Positions 7,368 to 16,174 of a stretch of 64,000 nt of DNA are shown here, piece after piece (position 1 is the stretch's first letter; every line of letters starts with the position of its first letter). The notes beneath the pieces are model-generated. The model saw nothing but the letters and a program-made list of their open reading frames with translations, searched no databases and was not told where the DNA came from. The stretch comes from Dactylosporangium aurantiacum (GTDB lineage Bacteria > Actinomycetota > Actinomycetes > Mycobacteriales > Micromonosporaceae). The stretch lies in NCBI RefSeq assembly GCF_000716715.1, contig NZ_JNYJ01000017.1:1-64000 (forward strand), written 5' to 3'. The position numbers were made by a program, and so were the translations under genes.

Positions 7368-8434
7368 GACTTCTCCTTGGCAGTGTTGGGTCCGGTGGTC
7401 GACCTGACCACCAGGGATACGGGCAGCGTCAGGCGACGCAGCGCCGGGTCTTCGGGCGGGTCGAGCAGCAGCTCGCCCGCGAGCCGCCCGCGCTCGACGC
7501 TGGGCTGGCGGATCGTGGTGAGGCCGGCGGCTTCCGCCTCCGGGATGTCGTCGAAGCCGGTGACCGACACGTCGCGGCCGGCTTGCAGGCCCCGGACCCG
7601 CAGCGCGTCGAGCACGCCGAGGGCCAGGACGTCGGAGGTGCACAGGATCGCGGTCGCCCGGTCGAGCCGGTCGAGCGCGTGGGCGGCGGCCTGGGCGCCC
7701 TCCTCGCGCTGGTTGCCCGCCGCGTTGATCAGCACGACCCGCTCCCACGGCACACCCGCGGCCAGGGCCGCGTCGCGGAAGCCGCGGACGCGCTCGCCGG
7801 TCACGTAGTAGCGCAGGTCGTCGGGGTCGGCGTGGACCTGGGTGGTCACGCCGTCGTCGACGATCCAGTGCGCCACCACCGCGATGTCGCGGTGGCCGAG
7901 GTTGACGATGTGCTCGCCCAGCCGGCGGGCCGCCGCGCGCTCGTCGATGCCGACGTAGCTCGCCTCCGGCCCGAACGCCTGCGGATCCTCACCGATCACG
8001 ACCGGCACGCCGCGGGAGCGGACGAGCTCCAGCGCCGAGTGCCAGTCCGGGACGCAGTAGAGGCAGAAGGCGTCGACGGCGGCGTTGCTGATGACGCGCC
8101 GGCCGGCCGCCTCGTCCTTGGGCAGGTTGAGCAGCAGCAGCGAGGTCTCCCGCGCCGAGGCCGCCTCCGCCAGCCCGCGCAGGTAGGCCACCGCGTAGGG
8201 ATCGGTGAACGCCATCGACAGGTTGTCGGTCAGCAGTACGCCGATCGCGTTGACCTTGCCGCTGCGCAGCGAGCGAGCCGTCGGGTTGGGGCCCGCGTAG
8301 CCCAGCCGCTGCGCCGCCGAGAGGATCCTGGCCCGCAGCTCCGGGGAGAGCTGATCCGGCCGGCTGTAGGCGTTGGACACCGTGCTGCGCGACACGCCGA
8401 GCTCGTCGGCGATCGTCTGCAACGTGGCCTTCAT
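7364..8434 (-). CDS. LacI family transcriptional regulator
   Basis: This is a 356-residue regulator. The N-terminal LacI helix-turn-helix reads IADELGVSRSTVSNAYSRPD (about residues 7-26), and the hinge helix region is ARSLRSGK. The periplasmic-binding-protein-like sugar domain fills the rest, including GFDDIPEAEAAGLTTIRQPS. It usually senses a sugar. GGGAGGAG lies 7 bases before the ATG. Two CTGTATCGATMCAG palindromes lie 20-53 bases upstream and fit autorepression. No sugar transport or hydrolase genes sit beside it, so its targets are elsewhere. Confidence 0.92.
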   Translation of the reverse strand: MKATLQTIADELGVSRSTVSNAYSRPDQLSPELRARILSAAQRLGYAGPNPTARSLRSGKVNAIGVLLTDNLSMAFTDPYAVAYLRGLAEAASARETSLLLLNLPKDEAAGRRVISNAAVDAFCLYCVPDWHSALELVRSRGVPVVIGEDPQAFGPEASYVGIDERAAARRLGEHIVNLGHRDIAVVAHWIVDDGVTTQVHADPDDLRYYVTGERVRGFRDAALAAGVPWERVVLINAAGNQREEGAQAAAHALDRLDRATAILCTSDVLALGVLDALRVRGLQAGRDVSVTGFDDIPEAEAAGLTTIRQPSVERGRLAGELLLDPPEDPALRRLTLPVSLVVRSTTGPNTAKEKS

Positions 8435-8453
8435 GGGTCAGCTCCTCCCTTCT

Positions 8454-8487
8454 CTGTATCGATCCAGTTCCTTCTGTATCGATACAG
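8454..8487 (-). promoter_or_regulatory. twin LacI-type operators
   Basis: CTGTATCGATCCAG (8454-8467) and the perfect palindrome CTGTATCGATACAG (8474-8487) are centred exactly 20 bp apart, two helical turns, so two dimers would bind the same DNA face. The central CG step is typical of LacI-family operators. Confidence 0.8.
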
Positions 8488-8574
8488 TACGTCGGGAGGG
8501 AGCCCGGCCGCCAGCGTTTTGTCGGGTCCTGGCATGTGTGCCCTGACACGTGCCCTGACCTGCTCGTTTAATCC

Positions 8575-9684
8575 TTACGCAATGGCGCGCCACCACGGTT
8601 CAACTGCCGGCAACGCGTCGATGTTGAGTCGGTCACCTGGGCGGGGGACCGCGAGGGTGATGTCCCGGGCGGCGGCCTCGTCGAGCAGCCGCTCGACCGG
8701 CTCCGACCACGCGTGCACCGCCAGGTTGAACGTGCACCAGTGCAGCGGGATCAGCACGCCGGCCCGCACGTCGAGGTGCGCGCTCGCCCCGTCCTCGGGC
8801 TTCATGTGGATGTCGGGCCAGGCGTCGCCGTACGCGCCGACCTGGATCAGCGACACGTCGAACGGGCCGTGCTGCTCGCCGATCTCCTTGTAGCCGCCCC
8901 AGTAACCGGAGTCGCCCGTGTAGAACAGGCTGCGCCGCTCGCCCTTGACCGCCCACGACGCCCACAGCGTGCCGTCGCGGCTGAACCGGCGGCCGGAGAA
9001 GTGCCGCGCCGCCGTGGCGGTCAGCGTGACCTGCCGGACCTGGAACGACTCGTCCCAGTCCAGCTCGATGATCCGGTCCAGCGGCACGCCCCACCGCTCC
9101 AGGTGCGCCCCGACGCCGAGCGGCACCAGGAACGGCGCCTGCTGCGAGCGGGTGAGGGCCCTGATCGAGGCGAGGTCCAGGTGGTCGTAGTGGTCGTGCG
9201 AGATCACGATCGCGTCGATCCTGGGCAGCTCCTCGATGCCCAGCGGCATCGGGTGCAGCCGCTTCGGCCCGATGAACGACGTCGGCGAGCACCGCTCGCT
9301 CCACACCGGGTCGAACAGCACCCGCACGCCCTCCACCTCGGCGAGCGCCGTGGAGTGCCCCAGCCACGTGACGTGCAGGTCGCCGTCCTGCTTCGCGGGG
9401 AACGCCGGCTTCACCACCGGAATCACCCCTTTCGGCCGCCGCGGCTGCTGACCGAAGATCAGCTCGCGCAGCGCCCCGGCCATCGCGCCGTCGGGCAGCA
9501 CCTCGCGTGGTACCGGGTTGACGAACTTCCCGTCGCCGTACTGCGGGGAGCGTCGCATCCGCTCGGCCCGCGCACCGGCGGCCTGGGCACCCAGCTGTGC
9601 CGGAAGGTCACGCAGCGCCCACGCCACCCCACCCGCCGCAGCCGCGACCGCCGCCAGCGTCAGGACCCGTGTCGTCTTGCCCAT
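8575..9684 (-). CDS. metallo-beta-lactamase-fold hydrolase (NAPE-PLD/UlaG-like)
   Basis: This is a 369-residue protein. An N-terminal hydrophobic segment (about 8-25) probably anchors it to or exports it through the membrane. The zinc-binding motif SHDHYDHLD (about residue 160) is the HxHxDH signature, and later segments TAARHFSGR, YTGDSGYWGG and LIPLHWCTFNL carry further metal ligands. Length and motif order match the actinobacterial NAPE-hydrolysing phospholipase D-like group. The true substrate is unknown; phospholipid or N-acyl ethanolamine hydrolysis is a family-based guess. Confidence 0.85.
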   Translation of the reverse strand: MGKTTRVLTLAAVAAAAGGVAWALRDLPAQLGAQAAGARAERMRRSPQYGDGKFVNPVPREVLPDGAMAGALRELIFGQQPRRPKGVIPVVKPAFPAKQDGDLHVTWLGHSTALAEVEGVRVLFDPVWSERCSPTSFIGPKRLHPMPLGIEELPRIDAIVISHDHYDHLDLASIRALTRSQQAPFLVPLGVGAHLERWGVPLDRIIELDWDESFQVRQVTLTATAARHFSGRRFSRDGTLWASWAVKGERRSLFYTGDSGYWGGYKEIGEQHGPFDVSLIQVGAYGDAWPDIHMKPEDGASAHLDVRAGVLIPLHWCTFNLAVHAWSEPVERLLDEAAARDITLAVPRPGDRLNIDALPAVEPWWRAIA

Positions 9685-9984
9685 GCTCCGTCGACCTCCA
9701 GTTCACCCGCCATGTCGTGAGCTTCAGCACCAAGCTTTCCATCGGCACCACACCAACGGTTGCACGGATTTTTCCCCGTACCGGATGTCACGGCCCGTCA
9801 CATGCCCTCTCATCTGCGCAAATGCGTGACGGGGCGGCGGGGCGCTCCGGGACCGCTGTGGGCGAACAGACAGAACCGGCAGGTCGTGCCGTCTTTCCGG
9901 CTCTGTTGCCGAGCATCGAGGTATGGAAGGCTGCGCGCAAACTTCCCCCTTCACGCGTCGGTCACTTTCCCCCGGAGGCCCGTC
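9685..9984. other. divergent intergenic region, 300 bases
   Basis: This region separates the divergent hydrolase and HhH-protein genes and must hold both promoters. No gene-like frame with a ribosome binding site is seen. No strong hairpin or obvious operator was found; an AT-richer patch near 9760-9790 is the likeliest promoter area. Confidence 0.3.
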
Positions 9985-11412
9985 GTGACCTGGTTCATCA
10001 ACCAGTCACTGCTCTTCATCATCATCGCGTTCCTGCTCGGCCTGCTCGTCGGTTACCTCTGGTGGGGCCGTCAGGTGCGCCGGATCCGTACCCAGGAAAC
10101 CACCACCACACCCTCCACGGCGCAGCCGCTGGTCGCCGCGGCCCCGGCCGAGCCGTTGCCGGCCGAGCCCGCCGCCACCGACCCGGTCGTCGAAGACCCG
10201 GCGCCGGTCGCGGTCGCCGTCGCGGAACCCGAGCCCGAGCCGGTCGCGGAGCCGGTCGCCGAGCCCGAGCCGGTCGCCGAGCCGGTCGCCGAGCCGATCG
10301 CCGAGCCGGTCGCCGACCCGGTCGCCGAGCCCGAGCCGGTCGCGGAGGCTGTCGCGGAGCCCGAGCCGGTCGCCGAGCCCGAGCCCGAGCCGGTCGCCGA
10401 GCCCGAGCCGGTTGCCGAGTCGCCCACGGTGCCCGCACCGGCCACTGTGGACATCGAGCCGTCCGAGGAACTGGTCGCCGACGTCGAGTCGGCGTTCGCG
10501 GCGGCGGCCGTCGTCGAGGACGCGCCCAAGGCCGAGGACGACCTCACCAGGATCGAGGGCATCGGCCCGAAGATCGCGGCAGCGCTGAAGGCGGCGGGCA
10601 TCACCACGTACGCCGCGCTCGCCGACGCCGAGCGGTCCACGTTGGAGGACGCCCTCGCCGCGGCGAACCTGCGCTTCGCACCGAGCATCGGCTCGTGGGG
10701 CCGGCAGGCGCGGCTGCTCGCAGACGGCGACGAGGCCGGCTTCAAGGAGCTGACCGACTGGCTGATCGCCGGCCGCGAACCCACCCCGAAGCCCGTCCCG
10801 CCGGCACCCGAGGCCGCGGCGCCCGCCGAGGTCGCCGTCGCCACCGAGCCCGCCCCACAGCCCGAGCCCGTCGTCGTGCCCGAGCCGGAGCCTGTCGCCG
10901 AGGTCGAGCCGGAGCCCGAGGTCGAGCCGGAGCCCGAGGTCGAGCCGGAGCCTGTCGCCGAGGTCGAGCCGGAGCCCGAGGTCGAGCCGGAGCCGGTCGT
11001 CGTGCCCGAGCCCGTCGCCGAGGTCGAGCCGGTGGTCGAGCCCGAGCCGGTGGTCGAGCCGGAGCCGGTGGCCGAGGTCGAGCCGGTGGCCGCGGCCGCT
11101 GTGGTCGACGACGGCCCGCCGGACAACCTGCAGCGCATCGAAGGCATCGGCCCGAAGATGTCGGCCGCGCTCATCGCCGCCGGGATCCGCACGTACGCCA
11201 AGCTCGCCGAATCCGACGTGGACACGCTGCGGAACGCGATCGAGGCGGCCCACCTGCGGTTCGCGCCGAGCATCGTCACGTGGGCCCGGCAGGCCCGGCT
11301 GCTCGCCGACGGCGAGGAGGAGGCGTTCAAGGAGCTGACCGACTGGCTGATCGCCGGTCGTGAGCCCACCGCGAAGCCCGTCGCGGGCGGCGACGCCGGG
11401 TCCGCCGCCTGA
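9985..11412 (+). CDS. membrane-anchored Pro/Glu-repeat protein with two HhH domains
   Basis: GTG at 9985 follows CGGAGG by 6 bases. The 475-residue product begins with one membrane helix (about residues 5-22) and then [10 protein letters not shown], so the bulk is probably cytoplasmic. Two long low-complexity stretches of [12 protein letters not shown] repeats (about 78-150 and 290-370) alternate with two near-identical domains (about 184-268 and 379-463). Each domain carries IEGIGPK, the helix-hairpin-helix signature, followed by a conserved RFAPSI...[10 protein letters not shown] helix region. HhH elements usually bind DNA non-specifically. The gene overlaps the following BON/OmpA gene by one base (TGATG). 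Confidence 0.82.
   Translation: MTWFINQSLLFIIIAFLLGLLVGYLWWGRQVRRIRTQETTTTPSTAQPLVAAAPAEPLPAEPAATDPVVEDPAPVAVAVAEPEPEPVAEPVAEPEPVAEPVAEPIAEPVADPVAEPEPVAEAVAEPEPVAEPEPEPVAEPEPVAESPTVPAPATVDIEPSEELVADVESAFAAAAVVEDAPKAEDDLTRIEGIGPKIAAALKAAGITTYAALADAERSTLEDALAAANLRFAPSIGSWGRQARLLADGDEAGFKELTDWLIAGREPTPKPVPPAPEAAAPAEVAVATEPAPQPEPVVVPEPEPVAEVEPEPEVEPEPEVEPEPVAEVEPEPEVEPEPVVVPEPVAEVEPVVEPEPVVEPEPVAEVEPVAAAAVVDDGPPDNLQRIEGIGPKMSAALIAAGIRTYAKLAESDVDTLRNAIEAAHLRFAPSIVTWARQARLLADGEEEAFKELTDWLIAGREPTAKPVAGGDAGSAA
10219..10428 (+). repeat. degenerate EPEPVAEP codon repeats
   Basis: Units such as GAGCCCGAGCCGGTCGCC recur with variable spacing and encode alternating Glu-Pro and Val-Ala. A second block lies at about 10861-11090. 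These are coding repeats for a stiff, acidic linker and can expand or contract by slippage. Confidence 0.8.
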
Positions 11413-12464
11413 TGGCCGGCTCGACGACGACCACGGCCGTGCGGCACGAGCTGCGCCGGGTCAACCCGTTCGTGCCGATCGTGGTCGGCGTGGTCGGGAT
11501 GGCGGCGCTCGCGACCGGCATGGAGGTGCCGTTCCGGCACCACATCGAGAGCGTCCTGACCGACCACACGAAGGTCGCGCTGAGCGACGCCGGGATCGAC
11601 GCGGACGTGTCGTTCACCGGGCGGGACGGCACGGTCCGCGTCGAGTCCGCCGACGAGCGGCAGAAGGCCGAGGACGTGTCCCGGGCCGTCGAGGGCGTCC
11701 GGGTCGTGACGGTCATCGCGCCGCCGAAGGTCGAGGTGCCGCCGGCCCCGGTGGCGGTGAAGCTGCTCGTGGACGCGGGCAAGGTCACGCTGACCGGCAC
11801 GGTGTCCGACGCGGCGGCGAAGTCCGCGCTCGGCGACGCGGCGAAGGCGGCGTTCGGCGCGGAGAACGTCCTGGACGAGCTCACCGTCGACGACAAGCGC
11901 ACCAGCGACGGGGTGAAGCTGGCCGCGCTCGCGCCGGTGCTCACCGCGCTCGGCAAGGACACCAAGGCCGGCGTCGTGGACCTGCAGGGCGGCACCGTCA
12001 CCCTGACCGGCACGGTGGTGTCGCAGGACGTCAAGGACCAAGCGGAGCTCGCCGCCCGGGACGTGACCGGCATCGTGCGCAACGAGCTGGCGGTCGGCGA
12101 GGCGAAGGCCGAGCAGGTGCAGACCCAGCTGGTGGCGCTGCCGACGGTCGAGTTCGAGAACGACAGCGCGACGCTGACCCCGCAGGGCCAGGCGGTCGTG
12201 GCGAACGTCGCGTCGATCCTCAAGGCCAACCCGAGCATCCGGATCAGCATCGAGGGGCACACCGACAGCACCGGCACCGAGGCGCGGAACCAGACGCTGA
12301 GCGAGGCCCGGGCCAGGACGGTCCTCGACACGCTGGTCTCGCTCGGCATCGCGGCGGAGCGGATGACGTCCAAGGGCTTCGGCGAGTCCCGCCCGAAGGT
12401 CCCCGACACCAGCGCCGCGGCGAAGGCGATCAACCGCCGGGTCGAGTTCATCGTCCAGCAGTAG
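11412..12464 (+). CDS. BON/OmpA-family envelope protein (ArfA-like)
   Basis: This is a 350-residue protein. One membrane helix (about 20-40) is followed by two BON-like regions (about 50-100 and 105-225, with the motifs VTLTGTVSD and VTLTGTVVSQ). A C-terminal OmpA peptidoglycan-binding domain (about 235-350) has FENDSATLTPQG, IEGHTDSTGT and LSEARARTV. The order matches mycobacterial ArfA (Rv0899). It is probably anchored in the membrane and bound to the wall. Translation is coupled to the upstream HhH protein, which suggests a joint membrane complex. A strong terminator follows. Confidence 0.87.
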   Translation: MAGSTTTTAVRHELRRVNPFVPIVVGVVGMAALATGMEVPFRHHIESVLTDHTKVALSDAGIDADVSFTGRDGTVRVESADERQKAEDVSRAVEGVRVVTVIAPPKVEVPPAPVAVKLLVDAGKVTLTGTVSDAAAKSALGDAAKAAFGAENVLDELTVDDKRTSDGVKLAALAPVLTALGKDTKAGVVDLQGGTVTLTGTVVSQDVKDQAELAARDVTGIVRNELAVGEAKAEQVQTQLVALPTVEFENDSATLTPQGQAVVANVASILKANPSIRISIEGHTDSTGTEARNQTLSEARARTVLDTLVSLGIAAERMTSKGFGESRPKVPDTSAAAKAINRRVEFIVQQ

Positions 12465-12477
12465 GCGGCACGACAAA

Positions 12478-12506
12478 AGCGGGGCCTCCGGATCGGAGGC
12501 CCCGCT
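12478..12506. terminator. bidirectional terminator
   Basis: A perfect 13-bp stem AGCGGGGCCTCCG / CGGAGGCCCCGCT with a 3-base loop sits between the convergent OmpA-like and aminopeptidase genes. It is preceded by AAAA and followed by a T-containing stretch. Confidence 0.85.
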
Positions 12507-12520
12507 TCGTGTTGCCGGAG

Positions 12521-14116
12521 CTAGTGGTGCACGGGGTACAGCGGCTCGCGCGTCAGGCTGTCCGCCCGCAGCGACTTCGCCTGCAGCGACGTCGCGGTCG
12601 GGTCGGGCTGCGGGAGCGCCTCACACGTGGCGTCGGCCTTGTCGCCGGCCTTGCGCTGCGGCAGCTTGCCGGTCGCGAGGTACTCCGCGATCGTGTTGTC
12701 CACGCACTCGTTGCCGTTGAGCGAGTTGGCGTGCGTGGTCTGGCCGACCTCGGCGAGGAGCGAGCCGTTCGGGAAGCGGCGCCGCGCCTCGAGGCTGCCC
12801 TCGAACGGCGTGGCCGCGTCCAGCGTCGTGCCGACGAACAGCACGCTCTTGACCTTCGAACCGTCGACCTTGACCGGCTTGGACACCTTGCCGGGCCAGA
12901 AGAGGCACGGCGCGTTGTACCAGGCGTTGTCCCAGGTCATGAACGGCGCCTTGAGGAACGTGCGCCAGTTGTCCCGCTCCCAGGTGTTCCAGCTCTGCGG
13001 CCACTGGGTGTCGGTGCACTGCACCGCGTTGTAGACCGCGAAGCCGTTGTCGTCGCCGGGGGCGACGTAGTTCTCGTACGCCGCGACGATGATGTCGGTG
13101 TCGCGGTCGTTGGCCCAGCCGGCGAACGCCTCGGCCAGCTCCAGCCACGTCGACTGGTAGTAGCCGGCGTACAGGAAGATGTCGGTGAACTCGTCCGGGC
13201 CGACCACGCCGCCGGCCGGCTTGCTGCGCAGCTTGTTCTGCTCGGCGTACCAGCGCAGCTGCACCTCGGTGCCGGTCTTGCCCAGGTGGTAGACCGAGTC
13301 GTACTTGGCCAGCCAGTCGAACCAGATGCGCTCGTTGCGCTCGAAGTTCACGTCCTGGTCGAGGTTGGCCTGGTACCAGACCTTGCGCACGTCGACGTTG
13401 CCGTCCAGCACCATGCGGCGCACCCGCTGTGGGTGCAGCGTGCCGTACACCTGGCCGAGGTACGTGCCGTAGGAGAAGCCGTAGAAGTTGATCTGGCTGG
13501 CGCCGAGCGACTTGCGGATCGACTCCATGTCGTTGACGGAGTCGACCGTGGTCATGTGGTCCAGCAGCGCGCCGCCGGCCTCGCCGCACGCCTTGGCGTA
13601 GTTCTTCGACCGGTTGAGCCAGGTCTTCTCGATGCTCTGGTTCCACGGGATGTACTCGGGACGCGGACCGTTGAAGTAGTCGTTGTCGCACGACAGCGCC
13701 GGGACGCTGGAGCCGACGCCGCGCGGGTCGAAGCCGATCCAGTCGTAGGCCTCGCCGGCGCCGTTCGGGACGTACTCGCCCAGCACCGACAGGGTCAGGC
13801 CGGAGCCGCCGGGGCCGCCCGGGTTGACCAGCATGATGCCCTGGTAGTCCTTCGCGGCGACCTTGGCCTTGATCCGCGAGACGGCGATCTGGATCTTCTT
13901 GCCGTTCGGCTTGCTGTAGTCGAGTGGGACGTCGAGCAGGCCACACTCGGCGCCGCGGCGCTGCAGGCCAGGGCTCGCACACTGGCCCCAGGTGATCTTC
14001 GCGGCCCCTGCCGAGTCCGCTGCGGGCGCCGCCGAGGCGCCGCCGGCCGGGGCAACGGCCAGGGCCGTCGCCGCCGCGGTGAAGAGGACGAGCCCCTTCA
14101 CGGTCTTCCGGTTCAC
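12521..14116 (-). CDS. secreted tripeptidyl aminopeptidase (alpha/beta hydrolase)
   Basis: GTG at 14116 is chosen because GGGAGGA ends 4 bases before it; a TTG four codons upstream is unlikely. The product of about 531 residues has a signal peptide (about 1-30). Its alpha/beta hydrolase core includes the oxyanion segment NPGGPGGSG, the nucleophile elbow GFSYGTYLG and the TAP-like C-terminal region with GTTLDAATPFEGS and a catalytic His in QTTHANSLNG. Family S33 enzymes release tripeptides from protein N-termini outside the cell. Direct repeats upstream may be an operator. Confidence 0.88.
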   Translation of the reverse strand: MNRKTVKGLVLFTAAATALAVAPAGGASAAPAADSAGAAKITWGQCASPGLQRRGAECGLLDVPLDYSKPNGKKIQIAVSRIKAKVAAKDYQGIMLVNPGGPGGSGLTLSVLGEYVPNGAGEAYDWIGFDPRGVGSSVPALSCDNDYFNGPRPEYIPWNQSIEKTWLNRSKNYAKACGEAGGALLDHMTTVDSVNDMESIRKSLGASQINFYGFSYGTYLGQVYGTLHPQRVRRMVLDGNVDVRKVWYQANLDQDVNFERNERIWFDWLAKYDSVYHLGKTGTEVQLRWYAEQNKLRSKPAGGVVGPDEFTDIFLYAGYYQSTWLELAEAFAGWANDRDTDIIVAAYENYVAPGDDNGFAVYNAVQCTDTQWPQSWNTWERDNWRTFLKAPFMTWDNAWYNAPCLFWPGKVSKPVKVDGSKVKSVLFVGTTLDAATPFEGSLEARRRFPNGSLLAEVGQTTHANSLNGNECVDNTIAEYLATGKLPQRKAGDKADATCEALPQPDPTATSLQAKSLRADSLTREPLYPVHH

Positions 14117-14130
14117 AAATCCTCCCAAAT

Positions 14131-14169
14131 TTGCCCAAATGGGTGTATTCGGGCAACCGATTCGGGCAA
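14131..14169 (-). promoter_or_regulatory. three-site repeat upstream of the aminopeptidase
   Basis: ATTCGGGCAA occurs twice (14147-14156 and 14160-14169, period 13 bases), and an inverted near copy TTGCCCAAAT lies at 14131-14140. They fill the short region before the start codon, so they look like binding sites of a repressor or activator. Confidence 0.45.
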
Positions 14170-14285
14170 AACAATGTCATGCTGATCGTTGAGGGCGAAC
14201 CTGACGCGCGGAAGGCGTAGCACCCTTTCCTCCACCCGAGCAAAAACCGCTGTCCACGGTGGACGGGGTCCGTTACAACGGTCAG

Positions 14286-15047
14286 GTGCTGCGCAAGTAC
14301 CCGAGAACCCCCCATCTGCAGGGCTCCCGCCTGCAGCCGGGCGACCACGACCTGGCCCAGGTCCCGTTCGCGCAGCTGGCCGGGCAGACCCTGGTCGTGG
14401 AGGAGAAGCTCGACGGCGCCAACTGCGCGATCAGCTTCGACGCCGGCGGCGGGCTGCTGCTGCAGTCGCGCGGCCACTACCTCACCGGCGGGCCGCGCGA
14501 GAAGCAGTTCGGGCCGCTGAAGGCGTGGGCCGCGACCGTGCGGTACCAGCTGCAGCCGGTGCTCACCGACCGCTACGTCATGTACGGCGAGTGGCTGTAC
14601 GCGAAACACACCGTCTTCTACGACGCACTGCCCCACCACTTCTGCGAGTTCGACGTCTTCGACCGGGTCACGGAGCGGTTCCTGGCCACCGAACGGCGCC
14701 GCGAGCTGCTGGACGGGCTGCCGGTCAGCTCCGTGCCCGTGCTGGACACCGGCCGCTTCGGCAGGCTCGCCGAGCTGACGGCGCTCGTCGGGCCGTCGAC
14801 GTGCCGCACCCCGGGCTGGCGCGACGCGCTGCGGGACGCCGCCCTCGCCGGTGGCGCCGACCCTGACCAGGTCGTCAAGGAGACCGACATGTCCGAGGAC
14901 ATGGAGGGGCTGTACCTGAAGCTCGAGGCGGACGGCGCGGTGCTCGGCCGCTACAAGTGGGTGCGGCCCAGCTTCCACACCGCGATCCTGGACTCCGGCA
15001 GCCACTGGCAGGACCGCCCGATCGTGGCCAACCGGGTGCGGGCGTGA
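14286..15047 (+). CDS. ATP-dependent RNA ligase
   Basis: This 253-residue protein carries the nucleotidyltransferase motifs of the RNA ligase family. Motif I is EEKLDGANC with the adenylated Lys, the motif III region is YGEWLYAKHTV, the IIIa-like segment is FCEFDVFD, motif IV is EGLYLKLE and motif V is GRYKWVR. It would seal 3'-OH/5'-phosphate RNA ends. Its stop overlaps the start of an HD-Pnk gene by 4 bases (GTGA), so end healing and sealing are encoded together. GTG at 14286 gives a family-like start VLRKYPRTPHL. The alternative GTG at 14259 is possible. No ribosome binding site is seen, but TACAAC at 14273-14278 would fit a leaderless transcript. Confidence 0.85.
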   Translation: MLRKYPRTPHLQGSRLQPGDHDLAQVPFAQLAGQTLVVEEKLDGANCAISFDAGGGLLLQSRGHYLTGGPREKQFGPLKAWAATVRYQLQPVLTDRYVMYGEWLYAKHTVFYDALPHHFCEFDVFDRVTERFLATERRRELLDGLPVSSVPVLDTGRFGRLAELTALVGPSTCRTPGWRDALRDAALAGGADPDQVVKETDMSEDMEGLYLKLEADGAVLGRYKWVRPSFHTAILDSGSHWQDRPIVANRVRA

Positions 15048-16174
15048 ACGCGTTCGAGCGGCTGTGCCCGGCCGGGCCGGCGTGGACGGTGCCGTGGCCG
15101 GACATCCACACGGAGTTCGACTGGATCCGCCGGCTCGACGGCGTGCCGCAGGACGCCGTCCACCACGCCGAGGGTGACGTCGCCACCCACACGCGGCTGG
15201 CGTGCGAGGCCCTGGCCGCGCTGCCCGCCTGGCGGGAGCGCCCCGCCGAGGAGCGGGTCCGGCTGTTCGCCGCGGTGCTGCTGCACGACGCCGCGAAGCC
15301 GTTCTGCACCGCTGTCGAGGACGACGGCCGGATCACCGCGCACGGGCATTCGCGCCGCGGCGACCTTATCGCCCGGCAGGTGCTGTGGGAGGCCGGCGTC
15401 CCGATCGCGTGGCGGGAGCACGTGGCCGCGCTGATCCGCCACCACCAGGTGCCGTTCTGGGCGCTGGAGCGGCCCCGCGGCGACCTCGACCGCATCGTGC
15501 ACCGGGTGAGCCTGCTGGCCCGCAACGACGACCTCGGGCTGCTCGCCACCGCCGACATCCTGGGCCGGGTGTGCGCGGACGCCGGTGAGCTGCTCGACAA
15601 CGTCGCGCTCTTCCTGCAGTACGCCGAGGACGACGGCTGCCTGGACCGGCCCCGGCGGTTCCCGTCGGAGCACGCCCGGTTCACCTACTTCCGCAACCCC
15701 ACGCGGACCGCGGACTACGCCGCCTACGACGACACCACGGTCACCGTGACCGTCATGTCGGGGCTGCCCGGCGCCGGCAAGGACCACTGGATCGCCGTCA
15801 ACCGCCCCGGCGTGGCCGTGGTCGGCCTCGACGACTGGCGCGACCGGCTGGGCGTCAGACCCACCGACGACCAGGGCCCGGTGATCGCCGCCGCGACCGA
15901 CCAGGCCAAGACGCTGCTGCGGGCCGGCACGCCGTTCGTCTGGAACGCCACGAACCTGACCCGCCAGCTGCGCGCCCGCTGCATCGGGCTGGTCGCCGAC
16001 TACGGCGGGCGGGTGGAGCTCGTCAGCGTCGAGGCGCCGCCGGAGGTGGTGCGGCGGCGCAACCGGGCCCGCCCGCGCCCGGTGCCGGACGGGGTCGTGC
16101 GCCGGATGGTCGGGCGCTGGGAGACGCCCGACCCGACGGAGGCGCACCGCGTCGACTGGGTGCTCAACGTCTGA
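15044..16174 (+). CDS. HD-Pnk: HD-domain phosphohydrolase fused to polynucleotide kinase
   Basis: This is a 376-residue bifunctional end-healing enzyme by family. The N-terminal HD domain (about 30-215) has His41 in VHHAEGD, the metal pair LLHDAAKP (His81-Asp82), a later His cluster IRHHQVP and TADILGR. The C-terminal P-loop kinase has GLPGAGKD (240-247) and NATNLTRQLR, the T4 Pnkp-like lid region. Related HD-Pnk enzymes remove 2',3'-cyclic phosphates and phosphorylate 5'-OH ends. GTG at 15044 overlaps the ligase stop, and the two gene products together would form a complete RNA repair pathway. Confidence 0.87.
   Translation: MNAFERLCPAGPAWTVPWPDIHTEFDWIRRLDGVPQDAVHHAEGDVATHTRLACEALAALPAWRERPAEERVRLFAAVLLHDAAKPFCTAVEDDGRITAHGHSRRGDLIARQVLWEAGVPIAWREHVAALIRHHQVPFWALERPRGDLDRIVHRVSLLARNDDLGLLATADILGRVCADAGELLDNVALFLQYAEDDGCLDRPRRFPSEHARFTYFRNPTRTADYAAYDDTTVTVTVMSGLPGAGKDHWIAVNRPGVAVVGLDDWRDRLGVRPTDDQGPVIAAATDQAKTLLRAGTPFVWNATNLTRQLRARCIGLVADYGGRVELVSVEAPPEVVRRRNRARPRPVPDGVVRRMVGRWETPDPTEAHRVDWVLNV

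Noticed and set aside
10219..11090. Repeats as a possible CRISPR array
   Set aside because: Units are short, irregular and in frame, and encode an acidic Pro/Glu linker; there are no uniform spacers and no cas genes.
9597..11363. Long Arg/Ala/Gly-rich plus frame over the EPEPVAEP repeats
   Set aside because: It is a frame-shifted reading of the repeat protein; the in-frame gene has a ribosome binding site, a membrane helix and HhH domains.
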